This document shows, piece after piece, positions 25,687 to 35,282 of a DNA stretch of 64,000 nt. The DNA is from Fibrobacter intestinalis. GTDB lineage: Bacteria > Fibrobacterota > Fibrobacteria > Fibrobacterales > Fibrobacteraceae. The position numbers and the translations under genes are program-made. The notes under the pieces were generated by a model. The model was not told where the DNA came from. It did not search any database and saw only the letters and a program-made list of their open reading frames with translations. The stretch's first letter is position 1. Every line of letters begins with the position of its first letter. The stretch covers positions 52,613 through 116,612 of the forward strand of contig NZ_FUWU01000003.1 of assembly GCF_900167415.1 (NCBI RefSeq). Direction: 5' to 3'.

Positions 25687-26901
25687 CTATTCAAATCGCA
25701 AAGCTTCAATCGGGTCAAGCCTGCTGGCTTTTCGGGCGGGATACCAGCCAAAAAACACTCCCGTCACAAAGCAGACGCCAAAACTGACGAGCACGCTGGA
25801 AAGAGTGATGCTCATCGGCCAATTTAAAATCCACCGGATGAACGCCGTCGCTCCAGAGCCCAAAAGAATGCCGACAAGTCCTCCGAGCAAACTGATCATC
25901 ACCGATTCGAATAAAAACTGCAAAAGAATGTCGCGTCCGCGTGCGCCAATCGCCATGCGCAACCCGATTTCCCGAGTGCGTTCCGTAACAGAAACGTACA
26001 TGATGTTCATAATGCCGATGCCCCCGACGAGCAAGCTGATTCCTGCGATGGCAGTAAGAACCAAAGAAAGCAGGTCGGAAGTACTCGTAATCATTTCAAT
26101 CATTTCTTCTTGGGTGTGCACTCGGAACGGTTCCTTTTCCCCGCTCCAGGAACGACGTTCTTTCAAAATGGAAAGAATTTCTTCGCTGGCCTTTGCCGCA
26201 TAACCTTCACCAATGGAATTGGCGTAAATCGTGCGAATATCCGTCGTCGCGTTGAAACGTTTCATCACCGTCTGGTAGGGAGCAAAAATGACTTCATCCT
26301 GATCTTGTCCAAAATCCCCCGAGCCTTTGGCTTTCAATGTGCCGATAACTTTGAGGGGAATGTTTTTGTAGCGGATGGTTTTGCCGATTGGATCGGTATC
26401 GGGAAAGAGCGTCGAAACGACAGTCTGCCCGATGACGCAGACTTTGGCAATGCGGTCGGCGGAATCGTCGAACATCACGCCGTTTTCAATTTCGTAATTT
26501 CGGATTTTTAAATAGTCCGTGCTGATTCCGGTCAAAGAAACGGATTCATTTTTATTGCCGGCAATCGCTTGACCGTTCGCCGTAACGACAGGAGAAACGC
26601 CGTTGATATATCGAGCCTGATGGCGAAGGGCGACAACATCTTCTTCTTCCAGCGTTTGCGTGGAGGAACTGGCGTCCAGCTGAATCCCGCCACGGCGTTC
26701 TACATTGGGCATGACGACGATAGCATTCGTTCCCATGGCGGTAATTTTTTCTTTGATCGAACGCTTGGAGCCTTCTCCCATAGCGACCATCGTGATGACC
26801 GCAGCAACGCCGATAACAATGCCCAAAACAGAAAGAAATGTCCGCATCCGATTGCGCAGCAAAGCCCGAAAAGCGATTTTAACGAGAGTCGTCGGATTCA
26901 T
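25687..26901 (-). CDS. MacB-type ABC transporter permease
   Basis: 404 residues. It starts with the MacB_PCD pattern: ALLRNRMRTFLSVLGIVIGVAAVITMVAMGEG, then a long periplasmic domain (about 45-270), and a C-terminal FtsX domain with three membrane segments (LVLTAIAGISLLVGGIGI, the MYVSVTERTREIGLRMAIGA loop, and GVCFVTGVFFGWYPARKASR). Such mechanotransmission-type permeases act on periplasmic substrates such as lipoproteins, peptides or toxins. The start overlaps the ATPase gene by four bases (ATGA). No MacA-like fusion protein or TolC is beside it, so the substrate is unknown. Confidence 0.92.
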   Translation of the reverse strand: MNPTTLVKIAFRALLRNRMRTFLSVLGIVIGVAAVITMVAMGEGSKRSIKEKITAMGTNAIVVMPNVERRGGIQLDASSSTQTLEEEDVVALRHQARYINGVSPVVTANGQAIAGNKNESVSLTGISTDYLKIRNYEIENGVMFDDSADRIAKVCVIGQTVVSTLFPDTDPIGKTIRYKNIPLKVIGTLKAKGSGDFGQDQDEVIFAPYQTVMKRFNATTDIRTIYANSIGEGYAAKASEEILSILKERRSWSGEKEPFRVHTQEEMIEMITSTSDLLSLVLTAIAGISLLVGGIGIMNIMYVSVTERTREIGLRMAIGARGRDILLQFLFESVMISLLGGLVGILLGSGATAFIRWILNWPMSITLSSVLVSFGVCFVTGVFFGWYPARKASRLDPIEALRFE

Positions 26902-27662
26902 AGGGGCTCCGTTTCTTCAAAAGTTTCGGCGGGCGGCAACGCTTCGAATGCAGCTTTGGCACTTTGCACATTTTCATTCGGCGAATCGCGCCGGATTTGT
27001 CCATCGCGCAAAACGATTGTGCGCGTGCTGAATGTCGCAATATCCGGCTCGTGAGTCACAAAGACGATGGTTTTCCCACGAGAATGGAGTTCCTGAAAAA
27101 TTTCCATAATTTCGTAGCTCGTGCGGGTGTCCAAATTCCCCGTCGCTTCGTCAGCAAGAATGATGACCGGATCGTTTACCAGAGCTCTTGCAATAGCGAC
27201 GCGTTGCTGCTGGCCGCCCGAAAGTTGATTGGGCAAATGATTCATTCGACTTTCCAAGCCGACGCGTTTCAACGCGTTAAACGCTCGCTCCCGGCGTTCT
27301 TCCGCAGCGATTTTGGAATTGTACAAAAGGGGGAGTTCCACGTTTTCAATAGCGCTTGTACGAGAAAGCAGATTGTAACTCTGAAAAACAAATCCCAATT
27401 TTCGGCAGCGGATATTTGCCAGAGATTCCGTTTTCATTTTTTCAATATGTTCGCCGTCCAAAATATATTCCCCGGAAGTCGGCTTGTCCATGCAGCCCAA
27501 GATATTCAACATGGTACTTTTACCGGATCCACTCGTTCCCATAATGGTCAGAAATTCACCTGCGCAGACATCAAAGCTCACACCCCGCAGAGCATGTACC
27601 GTTTCACCGCCCATTTTGAATTCGCGGCGTAAATGGCGAATGGAAAGAATTGGACTACTCAT
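26898..27662 (-). CDS. MacB/LolD-type ABC transporter ATPase
   Basis: 254 residues. Walker [11 protein letters not shown]-loop [24 protein letters not shown], signature [19 protein letters not shown], Walker [14 protein letters not shown] and switch histidine VTHEPD are all intact. The Q-loop wording and overall length match the LolD/MacB/FtsE-like group that pairs with MacB_PCD permeases. The last 30 residues form an extra Glu/Pro-rich tail. It overlaps the permease gene by four bases and is the first gene of that pair. Confidence 0.93.
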   Translation of the reverse strand: MSSPILSIRHLRREFKMGGETVHALRGVSFDVCAGEFLTIMGTSGSGKSTMLNILGCMDKPTSGEYILDGEHIEKMKTESLANIRCRKLGFVFQSYNLLSRTSAIENVELPLLYNSKIAAEERRERAFNALKRVGLESRMNHLPNQLSGGQQQRVAIARALVNDPVIILADEATGNLDTRTSYEIMEIFQELHSRGKTIVFVTHEPDIATFSTRTIVLRDGQIRRDSPNENVQSAKAAFEALPPAETFEETEPL

Positions 27663-27696
27663 GATACCTTTAGATGCCTGAAAAGAAAAACGCGTT

Positions 27697-27733
27697 GCAA
27701 AAAAACATCACCCCGATATCCGTGGGTGATGTT
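27697..27733 (-). terminator. Rho-independent terminator after the GlgE-type gene
   Basis: Minus strand: AACATCACCC and GGGTGATGTT form a 10-pair stem around a 10-base loop, followed by TTTTTTGC. It starts 19 bases past the stop of the GH13 gene. Confidence 0.88.
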
Positions 27734-27752
27734 CTGAAATTTTTGCGGGAAA

Positions 27753-29486
27753 TTACAGTTTTTTGACAACCAGCAGATGGCCAGGAGCCTTGTTCGGATC
27801 CAGTCGCACAAAATTATGCGCCCCATGCCAAACATAAGATTCATCCGTAATCAAATCCTTGATAAAGAAGAACGCGTCTTCGGCAAGTCCCAGCTTAGAC
27901 ATGTCCAACGAGATGGTTCCTTCCTGGGCGTTGTGCATATCCATGTTGGCAACGCAAAGGATGACGTCGTTATCCTTCTTTTTGGAATAGACCATCAGAT
28001 TGGAATTGTCCGCGCTATGGAAATCCAGGTTGTCGTATTCCTGCAAAGCGGGATGGTTCTGGCGGGCGTCATTGACCCTGCGCACAAAATCCTTGATACT
28101 TACCGGAGCATTCCAGTTGTGAACCTTATACTGGTATTTTTCGCTATCCCAAAGTTCTTCTTTTACCGGCGAAGGAATGTTTTCGCAAAGCTCGTAGCCG
28201 TTGTAAAGCCCGGTCAAGCTAGAAAGCGTTCCCGCCAAAAAATACCGCTGCTTGAATTGTGCAGGCCCCTGATTTGCCAAATACTTCGGGAAAATATCCG
28301 GTGTCGTCGGAAAAAGAATGCCACGCATGTATTCTTTGGCATTGCTCTGTGTGAGTTCCTTGAAATACTGTTCAAATTCCCACCTTTGTTCACGCCAAGC
28401 AAAATAGGTATAACTCATGTCAAAGCCGGATTTCGCCAAACGGTGCATCATCTTGGGGCGAGTGAATGCTTCGGCAAGGAAAACGAGTTCCGGTCGCTGC
28501 TCCTTGATTTCGCGAATCAGCCATTCCCAGAACGGGAACGGTTTTGTATGCGGATTGTCGATGCGGAAAATCTCGATTCCCTTGTCCGCCCAGAAGAGGA
28601 TGATGTCCCGAATCTCTTTCCAAAGGGCCTTGTAATTTTTGTTGTAATAATCGAACGGATAAATGTCTTCGTATTTTTTGGGAGGATTTTCAGCAAATTT
28701 AATGCTGCCGTCCGGCTCGTGATAGAACCATTCCGGATGCTTTTTCGCATAGGGATGATCCGGGCTGCAATTCAAAGCGATGTCCAAAGCCAGCCGCAAA
28801 CCTTTGGAACGCGCCGTTTTGGCAAAATGTTCAAAGTCCTTCATCGTCCCGAGTTCGGGATCCACGTCAAAGTGCCCGCCGAATTTGTTGCCGACGGCAT
28901 AAGGGCATCCCGGTTCCAGCGGTTTTCCCTTTTTGTCGGTTTTAGCGTGAAGCGCATTGTTGGCACCTTTGCGGTTGGTAACGCCAATCGGGTGAATAGG
29001 AACCAGATACACCGTATCAAATCCCAAATCGCGGATATAGTCAAGCTGGGCTTCGCAATCTTTAAAAGTGGCGCTCTTCGTATCGCTTTTTCCCTGACTC
29101 TTCGGCCACATTTCATACCAGGTTCCCGCGCGCGCATAAACAGGATCCACTCGAAGTTCAAAAAGGGCACTTTCCGTTGGCGTGTCCTCGGGATCGATTG
29201 TCCAAGCGACAATTTTATAATCGTAGTAACCGATGCTGTTCACGACAAATTCGCCCGCCCACATATCGTTATCGACAAAGTGCATCGGCGCTTTGCGCCA
29301 CCGGCGTTCATTCCGCAATTTATAATAGATAGCGGCGTCGTATTTTTCATGGCTGTGGCGGAAAATGTCCGCGGTGATTTGAACGGTGTCACCGGGTTCG
29401 CGCTTGATGGCGAATCGCCCGGCATCTATGGATGGCTGGATATTTTCAATGACAAGATTGTCTTTTTTTTCCGGAATGGCTGCCAT
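27753..29486 (-). CDS. glgE: GH13 maltosyltransferase GlgE (alpha-1,4-glucan:maltose-1-phosphate)
   Basis: 577 residues. An N-terminal beta domain (VQITADIFRHSHEKYDAAIYY) precedes the GH13 barrel. GlgE-specific blocks are clear: YEMWPKSQ, the HPIGVTNRKGANNAL loop, nucleophile Asp310 in IEIFRIDNPHTKPFPFWEWL, acid/base Glu339 in FLAEAFTRPKMM and then SYTYFAWR. GlgE extends linear alpha-glucan using maltose-1-phosphate. The start at 29486 has a GAAGGA ribosome site; the frame is open 30 codons further. A terminator follows. TreS, Pep2 and GlgB, its usual partners, are not in the window. Confidence 0.92.
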   Translation of the reverse strand: MAAIPEKKDNLVIENIQPSIDAGRFAIKREPGDTVQITADIFRHSHEKYDAAIYYKLRNERRWRKAPMHFVDNDMWAGEFVVNSIGYYDYKIVAWTIDPEDTPTESALFELRVDPVYARAGTWYEMWPKSQGKSDTKSATFKDCEAQLDYIRDLGFDTVYLVPIHPIGVTNRKGANNALHAKTDKKGKPLEPGCPYAVGNKFGGHFDVDPELGTMKDFEHFAKTARSKGLRLALDIALNCSPDHPYAKKHPEWFYHEPDGSIKFAENPPKKYEDIYPFDYYNKNYKALWKEIRDIILFWADKGIEIFRIDNPHTKPFPFWEWLIREIKEQRPELVFLAEAFTRPKMMHRLAKSGFDMSYTYFAWREQRWEFEQYFKELTQSNAKEYMRGILFPTTPDIFPKYLANQGPAQFKQRYFLAGTLSSLTGLYNGYELCENIPSPVKEELWDSEKYQYKVHNWNAPVSIKDFVRRVNDARQNHPALQEYDNLDFHSADNSNLMVYSKKKDNDVILCVANMDMHNAQEGTISLDMSKLGLAEDAFFFIKDLITDESYVWHGAHNFVRLDPNKAPGHLLVVKKL

Positions 29487-29727
29487 AGTTTCCTTCACTG
29501 TGTTGAATCTTTGGACATAATGTAGGAATTTTTTGGTTTCCAAGCGGGAAAACACAGGGATTGTCCAGTAAAACAAAGAAACTTTTTACAGCCTGAAAAA
29601 AAAGAACCTATGTTATCTGAATGCTTCATATTTAATAGAGAACGAGGGCGTCATCGACTGCGAAATGAAAAAATTCCAACTGTAAAAAAGGAGGAAGAAT
29701 TTTTTTCGCAAAGAAAATTTTTGAGAT

Positions 29728-29830
29728 GGGCGTGCCCTGCCGACGGCAGGTCGGCGAGTTCCGGGCTATCTTCCAGTCGGTGCTACGCACTGGCGCAAGT
29801 GCCACCCTTCGCATGCCTCACGCAACGCCA
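29728..29830. repeat. GGGCGT stem-loop repeat, copy 2
   Basis: GGGCGT, two bases, 6-bp stem CCTGCC / GGCAGG with a 3-base loop (GAC), one base and CG, then smaller inverted repeats such as TGGC/GCCA up to the GH9 stop codon. The spacing equals copy 1 at 10132 while the stem shows a compensated base-pair change. The gap 29487-29830 holds the GlgE upstream region and this repeat; no coding frame there looks real. Confidence 0.6.
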
Positions 29831-32056
29831 TTACTGAAACAAAGGAAAGGCCATCGTTTTTGAAAGTTTTGCATCCTTGCCAGCCCGCACCCGCGCAAAA
29901 TACACTCCCGACGGAAGCGCAGAAAGATTCAGCGTCACGCTTTGTGTAGAGCCACTCCACAGCAACACTTCCCGATGATTCACATCAAAAAGGCGCACTT
30001 CCCGAACGTCGGCATTACAGAGCACCATCAGATTTTTCCCGGACAAAGAAATTTTCAACGCGGAAGGCGGTGCAGGCATCGGTCGCGCCATTCCCAAATC
30101 TTCGTCAAAGCCCACACCCCGCTCCTCGACAAATCGCGAAAGAAGCCGAATGTAATTGGTCTGATAACCAAGACTGGGTTCCGTCACTTCCCAAGAATTG
30201 AGAGGCCAGCCGTTATTGAAATTCCTGTACATTTTTGCTGGCGGTTCACCGGCAGGTTGCGAAAAGGCATAGCACAATTTATTGTTTGAAACGCTTCCGC
30301 ATCCTTTCTTGCTGTTGTCGGCGTCATATTCAGCACAGCAGGCATCCCAGCTGTAACGGGCATTGGGGCCTCCCGTCAAATAACCAGGCGCAGGTCCCGG
30401 AGTCGAGTTACTCACAGAATCCCACTTGGGCGAGCCATCGTTAAACCAAGTGTGGTAAAAAGACGACACGCTTTTTTCCGCACCGTAACGGGACATATTG
30501 GAAAGGTAAACCATGCCGAAAGGATTCACGCCGTGCAAGTAGTGCAAGTATTCCTCGGCAGCGTTGTGCCAGGTTGCCGCATCGGTTCCAGAAGTCGTTT
30601 TCAATTCTGCCATTTGGTCAAAGAAAAGTCCCCCCGCCGATTTTGCCGAATTGGAACCCCAGTTGTAATCCCGCAAATACGCACGATAGCCATCTCGTTC
30701 CAGCTGTTGCACAAAATTCATAGATGTAGAAAAGGCGTTCACAAATTTTTCTTCGATTTTTGCCTTCACATTTTTATCGGCGTCCTTGTAACCTAAATAC
30801 TGGATATACATCTGGTGCTGTGCATGGCGATACTGATCCATCGCCCAACTCCCATAAGTTGTCATCAAAGGAAATCGGTCGATGCTTTCGTTAAAGCGAT
30901 TCAAATAGGCAGCATCCCCCGTCAATTCATACAGGGCAAAATCCGCAAGCACTACAAGTCCAAGCCTGGGAGCCGTCGTTTCGTTTTCTTCCACTTCCTG
31001 CTGGCCTGCGGCAAGCCCTTTTGTCCCCGCCGATTCCAGATTGTTAAAAAACATGGAATCCGGATGCGCTTCCGCCCAGGCGTAAGCGCGCAAAGCCGCG
31101 TCTTGCAATGTGGCCGCATATTCCGTATTCTTCCGGAGCTTTGCTACAATCGAACCCAGCGCAAAAGCCTTTGCCGCCGAATAGGCCGAAACCGCATTGG
31201 GCGCTCCGTAATAAGTGCGGCCTTTCGCTGCCGAAGGCGGAGAAGCGTGAGACTCGCCCACCACGGAAAGCACCGAGCCGTCCGCATTCTGCATCCGAAG
31301 CAGATGGGTCAATCCCCAATTCACTTCGTCCAAAATATCGGGAATGCCATTCCCCGATTCGGGAATCCCGTAATCGTCAGTAAAAGCCTTGGGCCTTTCC
31401 AAATAGGCGCGCAACAGCATTTCCACATAGTTGCCGTTCCAGACCGTATATTTGTTATAATCCCCGGCGTCAAACCAGCCTCCGCTCGCATCACGCTCCG
31501 TCGCCGCATTGGTGGAATCGGTGAAAAGGCGGGCCGTTTTGTCTTGAGCGTGATTCATGCCGTCTGCCCATTCTTCGCCAGCATACGCCGCCTCGTGGGC
31601 AATGCCTACCCGCTGGTAATAGAGCACACGCAATGCCGCCTTCAAAATATCGTTGTAAATATCCTCGCCAATGCGAAAATAAAAGGATTGTTTGGTATAA
31701 TCCGACTTGTCCCGGATAAAATACGTCCCCGGTTCCGAAAGATTCGAGAAATCGAACCACCAGATTTTATCCCCGGAAGCCGTATCCACTGCCCCCTCCT
31801 GAAACGCCACTGGTGCTCCAGAAAACACAATCTTGTTGGAAGCTGAATCCACCACTTCCATCACCGTTCCCGGCACATAGGAAAGTGCCGCGTCATACCC
31901 CGATTCCGGGCTGCGCAAGACCGCCACTTTTTTCGCCGCAGGTCGATACCCGAATTGATCCACCGTAATAAAAACATCCTGCGCCCAAAGATTTCCGAAA
32001 GCAACCGTTCCCATTGCAAAAAGAGAATGCGCCCATTTCAAACCACGCCAACCCAT
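29831..32056 (-). CDS. Secreted GH9 endoglucanase with Ig-like N-terminal domain and sorting-type C-terminus
   Basis: 741 residues. Signal peptide with WAQ-D cleavage near 26. Residues 28-115 are an Ig-like CelD_N domain (VFITVDQFGYRPAAKK). The GH9 (alpha/alpha)6 barrel follows: catalytic-base aspartates Asp196/Asp199 in GGWFDAGDYNKY, GNGIPDILDEVNWGLTHLLRMQ, the HGVNPFGMVYLS and FYHTWFNDGS regions, and the acid Glu in EVTEPSLGYQTNYIRLL near 625. The last 80 residues (VREVRLFDVNHREVL ... LPSGVYFARV) resemble T9SS sorting domains. The enzyme should cleave cellulose outside the cell. It lies next to the DUF4832-like gene on the same strand, with its own upstream AT-rich region. Confidence 0.93.
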   Translation of the reverse strand: MGWRGLKWAHSLFAMGTVAFGNLWAQDVFITVDQFGYRPAAKKVAVLRSPESGYDAALSYVPGTVMEVVDSASNKIVFSGAPVAFQEGAVDTASGDKIWWFDFSNLSEPGTYFIRDKSDYTKQSFYFRIGEDIYNDILKAALRVLYYQRVGIAHEAAYAGEEWADGMNHAQDKTARLFTDSTNAATERDASGGWFDAGDYNKYTVWNGNYVEMLLRAYLERPKAFTDDYGIPESGNGIPDILDEVNWGLTHLLRMQNADGSVLSVVGESHASPPSAAKGRTYYGAPNAVSAYSAAKAFALGSIVAKLRKNTEYAATLQDAALRAYAWAEAHPDSMFFNNLESAGTKGLAAGQQEVEENETTAPRLGLVVLADFALYELTGDAAYLNRFNESIDRFPLMTTYGSWAMDQYRHAQHQMYIQYLGYKDADKNVKAKIEEKFVNAFSTSMNFVQQLERDGYRAYLRDYNWGSNSAKSAGGLFFDQMAELKTTSGTDAATWHNAAEEYLHYLHGVNPFGMVYLSNMSRYGAEKSVSSFYHTWFNDGSPKWDSVSNSTPGPAPGYLTGGPNARYSWDACCAEYDADNSKKGCGSVSNNKLCYAFSQPAGEPPAKMYRNFNNGWPLNSWEVTEPSLGYQTNYIRLLSRFVEERGVGFDEDLGMARPMPAPPSALKISLSGKNLMVLCNADVREVRLFDVNHREVLLWSGSTQSVTLNLSALPSGVYFARVRAGKDAKLSKTMAFPLFQ

Positions 32057-32321
32057 AAGTATCTCCTATCGATGAACCTTTCAAAATATATATGAAAATT
32101 CGGGGAAACGGCATTCCGCCGCTTGGGGCAATACTTCAAGATTGCCGCATCGCTTTTGTTCCTTGCAATGTCGATTTACATACTTGGTGCGCCTGTCAAG
32201 CTAGCCGGGCCATCTTTACAACGACGAAACTCGAAAGCGCAATTTTCTTTAGAATGCGCCATTCGAATGAAACACGGCGATTCCTTCCAACTCATAAGCT
32301 CGCCTTTGACGCTGCCAAAGT

Positions 32322-34181
32322 TTATTGTATTTGGATCTTTCCTTTTTTCAAGAAATTTCCATTTTGAAGCCGAATGATATAGACACCGCTTTTGTATTGT
32401 AGGGGAAGGATCGCATTCCCCTGAATGCTTTGCTTCAAAATCCGTGAACCTTGCAAGTCGTAAATTTCTACACGGCTAACATTTTCCAATTCCAAATTTT
32501 TTCCATAAACCCTAAAGGCGGGATTCTTGACCATGGTTTCTGCCGAATGCATCGCTGCCGGTACTTTGTCCGAAAGGACAAAACTGCCGATGAAGTTGGA
32601 TCCTGTTGCCACATCGTAATAAGTGGAATCGTTTGCAAATCGGATGGTGTGAAAATTACCGTCCGATTTAAAATTTCCATAACGGGAAAATCTTAAAAAG
32701 GAATTCCATTTTCCTTGCGTCATCGTTTCGGGGAGAGATGCAGAAAATTCCAAGACGTTTATGCCGTCAAACGTATCTGTTTCGTCGTAAAGGCTGTAAA
32801 AATTTTCGCCATTCCAAAGACTTGTCGGATTTTCACTTTTGACATTCAATTTGCGAGAATGAATTTGAGTGGGGTCAATGTCGAGAGGCAATTCAAAAAT
32901 TTGAGTGGAATCGCTGGCGTTTTTCAAAAGAAGCGTCGCTTTTTTAACCATCCGGTTGTTGGAAAAGCCAACATTTTGAATTTTTACCCGCGCTTGAAAT
33001 CGCCCGCCAACGCCAATCGAATCCAAAATTTCGGAAGAACGCAGAACGAATCGGTAGCCCAAATGGTCGCGAATGTATTCGTAACCGGTCGCTTTGCCGC
33101 CGTATTCTGCGTCCGGACCTTTAAAAAGCACTTCGCCCATATTATGGTAGTATTTGTCCAGATTTCCGAAAGAACCGACGTAAGACGTGTGCGTCCGAAA
33201 ACCTTCGTAACTCATATACTCGGCAGTATTGAGCGGAGGCCTAGAAGAATCGTTGTAATTGTGAACAAAGTCTCCACCATAAGGAATTCGCTCGGATTCA
33301 AGCCATTGTACCATCTTCTCTCGGGAGAGCGGAGGATGCCCCCAACCGACAGTTCCAAGATCGTTGTCGCTGCCCAAGTAGCCGTCGTTATAAAGTCCGA
33401 CACGATGAAAATATTTTTGACGAGATCGAACGGAATCCTGAAAACGCGCAGAATGAATATCGAAATCGCCAAAAGCGGGTCCGCCGCCTGAATAGGCGTC
33501 TTTGAGCCCGAGCCATGCGGCAATCACATAGGGACTGCGCATACCTACCGGAATTTCATCATTTGTATTTTCGAGAAAAGTTTGCAGCACTTCAGCCATC
33601 TTTTCCTGAGATTCGCCATTCATCGACGTTTGCTCGCCGCAAGTGCCGAACATCCCGATTTCCACATAATGAATGACATCTTCATAGCCGTTATAGGCTT
33701 TTGCCATTTGAGCGGCATGTTTAAGAATCCATTCTGTAGAAGGCTCCTGTTTGCCGTAGCAATTCATGTCATAAGATTGGCGAATAACACAAGAACCGCC
33801 GCGCCGACGGAGGGAATCCAAAACGGCGTGAACGCTGGCAATGGCAAAACTGTCGATCGGTTGGGAAACGCCGAATATGGTGTCGGTTCCTTTGATGGAG
33901 ACGAAAGCATTGTCAGAAAACGCCCCGAGGTCCACATGGAACCGCATAAAGTCGTTATAAACCGTTCCATTCGTACGAAGATTGAGACTCTCGCCGGGCT
34001 TGACCCGAAAGCCCTTCATTGGAGCCAGCCCGCGCCCCGGATTTTTCAGCAGAGGCGCAAGGTGGTCGGTATAGTCTAAATCTTGGAGTTTGTATTCGGC
34101 AGCGGGCACCACCATCCCAAAAGCGATGCACAGCATCGTCCCAGCAGCTTTGGACAATATGCCCTTTCCCATTTTCACCAT
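32322..34181 (-). CDS. Secreted DUF4874/DUF4832-like barrel protein with sorting-type C-terminus
   Basis: 619 residues. Signal peptide to about 28. NPGRGLAPMKGFRV near residue 47 is typical of DUF4874, and the region with RFHVDLGAFSD, VLDSLRRRGGSCVIRQSYD, YEDVIHYVEIGMFGTCGE and VGMRSPYVIAAW reads as a TIM barrel related to glycoside hydrolases. DUF4832-type strands follow (RFVLRSSEILDSIG, FQARVKIQNVGF). The last 55 residues (VEIYDLQGSRILKQSI, SGVYIIRLQNG) match the T9SS-type module. Possible catalytic carboxylates are in the YVEIG stretch. Substrate unknown; an action on plant wall polysaccharide is inferred from the neighbour GH9 and the shared tail. Confidence 0.75.
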   Translation of the reverse strand: MVKMGKGILSKAAGTMLCIAFGMVVPAAEYKLQDLDYTDHLAPLLKNPGRGLAPMKGFRVKPGESLNLRTNGTVYNDFMRFHVDLGAFSDNAFVSIKGTDTIFGVSQPIDSFAIASVHAVLDSLRRRGGSCVIRQSYDMNCYGKQEPSTEWILKHAAQMAKAYNGYEDVIHYVEIGMFGTCGEQTSMNGESQEKMAEVLQTFLENTNDEIPVGMRSPYVIAAWLGLKDAYSGGGPAFGDFDIHSARFQDSVRSRQKYFHRVGLYNDGYLGSDNDLGTVGWGHPPLSREKMVQWLESERIPYGGDFVHNYNDSSRPPLNTAEYMSYEGFRTHTSYVGSFGNLDKYYHNMGEVLFKGPDAEYGGKATGYEYIRDHLGYRFVLRSSEILDSIGVGGRFQARVKIQNVGFSNNRMVKKATLLLKNASDSTQIFELPLDIDPTQIHSRKLNVKSENPTSLWNGENFYSLYDETDTFDGINVLEFSASLPETMTQGKWNSFLRFSRYGNFKSDGNFHTIRFANDSTYYDVATGSNFIGSFVLSDKVPAAMHSAETMVKNPAFRVYGKNLELENVSRVEIYDLQGSRILKQSIQGNAILPLQYKSGVYIIRLQNGNFLKKGKIQIQ

Positions 34182-34280
34182 CCTTTGCTCTGGATTTCAC
34201 GAAATCCGAAGCTCTTGAAAATATATATTAAGTGAATGGGTTCCGCATTCCTTTTTCGGACGATTCAAAAGAGGCGTTGT

Positions 34281-34311
34281 AAAATTGGGAATTTTTTGAA
34301 AAGCTTCCCAA
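34281..34311 (-). terminator. Probable terminator after the TPR gene
   Basis: Minus strand: TTGGGAA and TTCCCAA form a 7-pair stem with an A/T-rich loop that can extend the pairing, followed by only a short T-run (TTTTAC). It begins 4 bases past the stop codon at 34316. Confidence 0.5.
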
Positions 34312-34315
34312 AAAA

Positions 34316-35263
34316 TCAAGGATAAAGTTTTTTCTTTTTCAAATCTTTGACAAGGGATTCGGGCATCCAGTTTTCAATTTTTTTATAGTCGGGGTCGTTC
34401 AATTTTTCGGCATTTTGCCGAGACAGATTTTCTTTTCCCGCATCCAAATAAATTCGAGCCAAATTGCCAATAGCGCAAAAATACCGCACCGATTTTCCCG
34501 AACGTTTTAAATATTCCGCAGCACTGTTTTCGTAAATGGCAGCGGCTTCTGCGTAACGCTTTTGTTTGTAAAGCATATCCGCTTTCATTTGAATGAAGAT
34601 GGGATTCTTCGGAGATTTGGCAAGGGAGCGTTCTACGACAGCAAGCGCTTTGTCGTATTCTTCTTTGTCGTAATACATCCACGCCAATGGCGTTGCAAAA
34701 ATCGCCCAAAAAAGAGGCGAATGAGCCGCACGTTCTTCCAGAATTTTAAGGTGATTCTCCCTGTCGTCCGAAATGAAAGGCAAGAATCCGAAGCCATCTT
34801 CGACGTAATACGCATAGATGGAATAAATCGCCCGAGCATCTTTGTCTTGAGAATCCTCAAACTTTTTGGCAGCACGTCGGGTTGCCAAAGCCCCTTTGAA
34901 GGAATGCCCCTGTGCGGATTTTGCATAGCCGAGTTCAAATTCCCGCAACACGTCCCAAGCACCGTCCGCTTGACAATCGGCAAGTTCTTCCGCCGCTTTT
35001 TCCAAAGCCAGAGTATCCCCCAAATCGTCGAATTTTGTCAGCCGGACTATGTTTTTTAAAACGCAGGCGACTCCCGGATTTTGAGAATGAATTTTTTCTA
35101 TCGCCAAAAAAGAAGCCGCATAATTTGTGTTCAACGCTTGATCCATGGATCGCTTTGCCGCATTTTGGATTTCTGGAGGCAGAGCAAAAATGGCGGAGTC
35201 CGCAGCTACAGAAAGTGTGCGAGCGCATAGGATTAAAGCAAAAACGGCTGAAAAGAATTTCAA
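34316..35263 (-). CDS. Exported TPR-repeat protein
   Basis: 315 residues from a TTG start at 35263 giving MKFFSAVFALILCARTLSVA, a proper signal peptide; GGA lies 7 bases upstream. The only ATG is 23 codons earlier, inside the preceding gene, and would bury this signal. The mature protein is helical, with clear TPR units in the C-terminal third (YDKALAVVERSLAKSPKNPIFI, KRYAEAAAIYENSAAEYL, GNLARIYLDAGKENLSRQNA). No enzyme motif. It follows the LivK-fold gene by 19 bases, and the nucleotidyltransferase-like gene is upstream of both, so the three form an operon. Role unknown. Confidence 0.7.
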   Translation of the reverse strand: MKFFSAVFALILCARTLSVAADSAIFALPPEIQNAAKRSMDQALNTNYAASFLAIEKIHSQNPGVACVLKNIVRLTKFDDLGDTLALEKAAEELADCQADGAWDVLREFELGYAKSAQGHSFKGALATRRAAKKFEDSQDKDARAIYSIYAYYVEDGFGFLPFISDDRENHLKILEERAAHSPLFWAIFATPLAWMYYDKEEYDKALAVVERSLAKSPKNPIFIQMKADMLYKQKRYAEAAAIYENSAAEYLKRSGKSVRYFCAIGNLARIYLDAGKENLSRQNAEKLNDPDYKKIENWMPESLVKDLKKKKLYP

Positions 35264-35282
35264 TTTGGCATCCGGACAATTG

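Noticed and set aside
25687..27662. MacAB-TolC drug exporter
   Set aside because: The permease and ATPase match the MacB group, but no MacA or TolC gene is beside them, so drug export is not claimed.
27777..29525. Long open frame of 582 residues opposite glgE
   Set aside because: Exactly antisense to the GlgE-type gene, with no recognisable domain or ribosome site.
29610..29837. Open frame of 75 residues before the GH9 stop
   Set aside because: Made largely of the GGGCGT stem-loop repeat; low-quality protein with no start signal.
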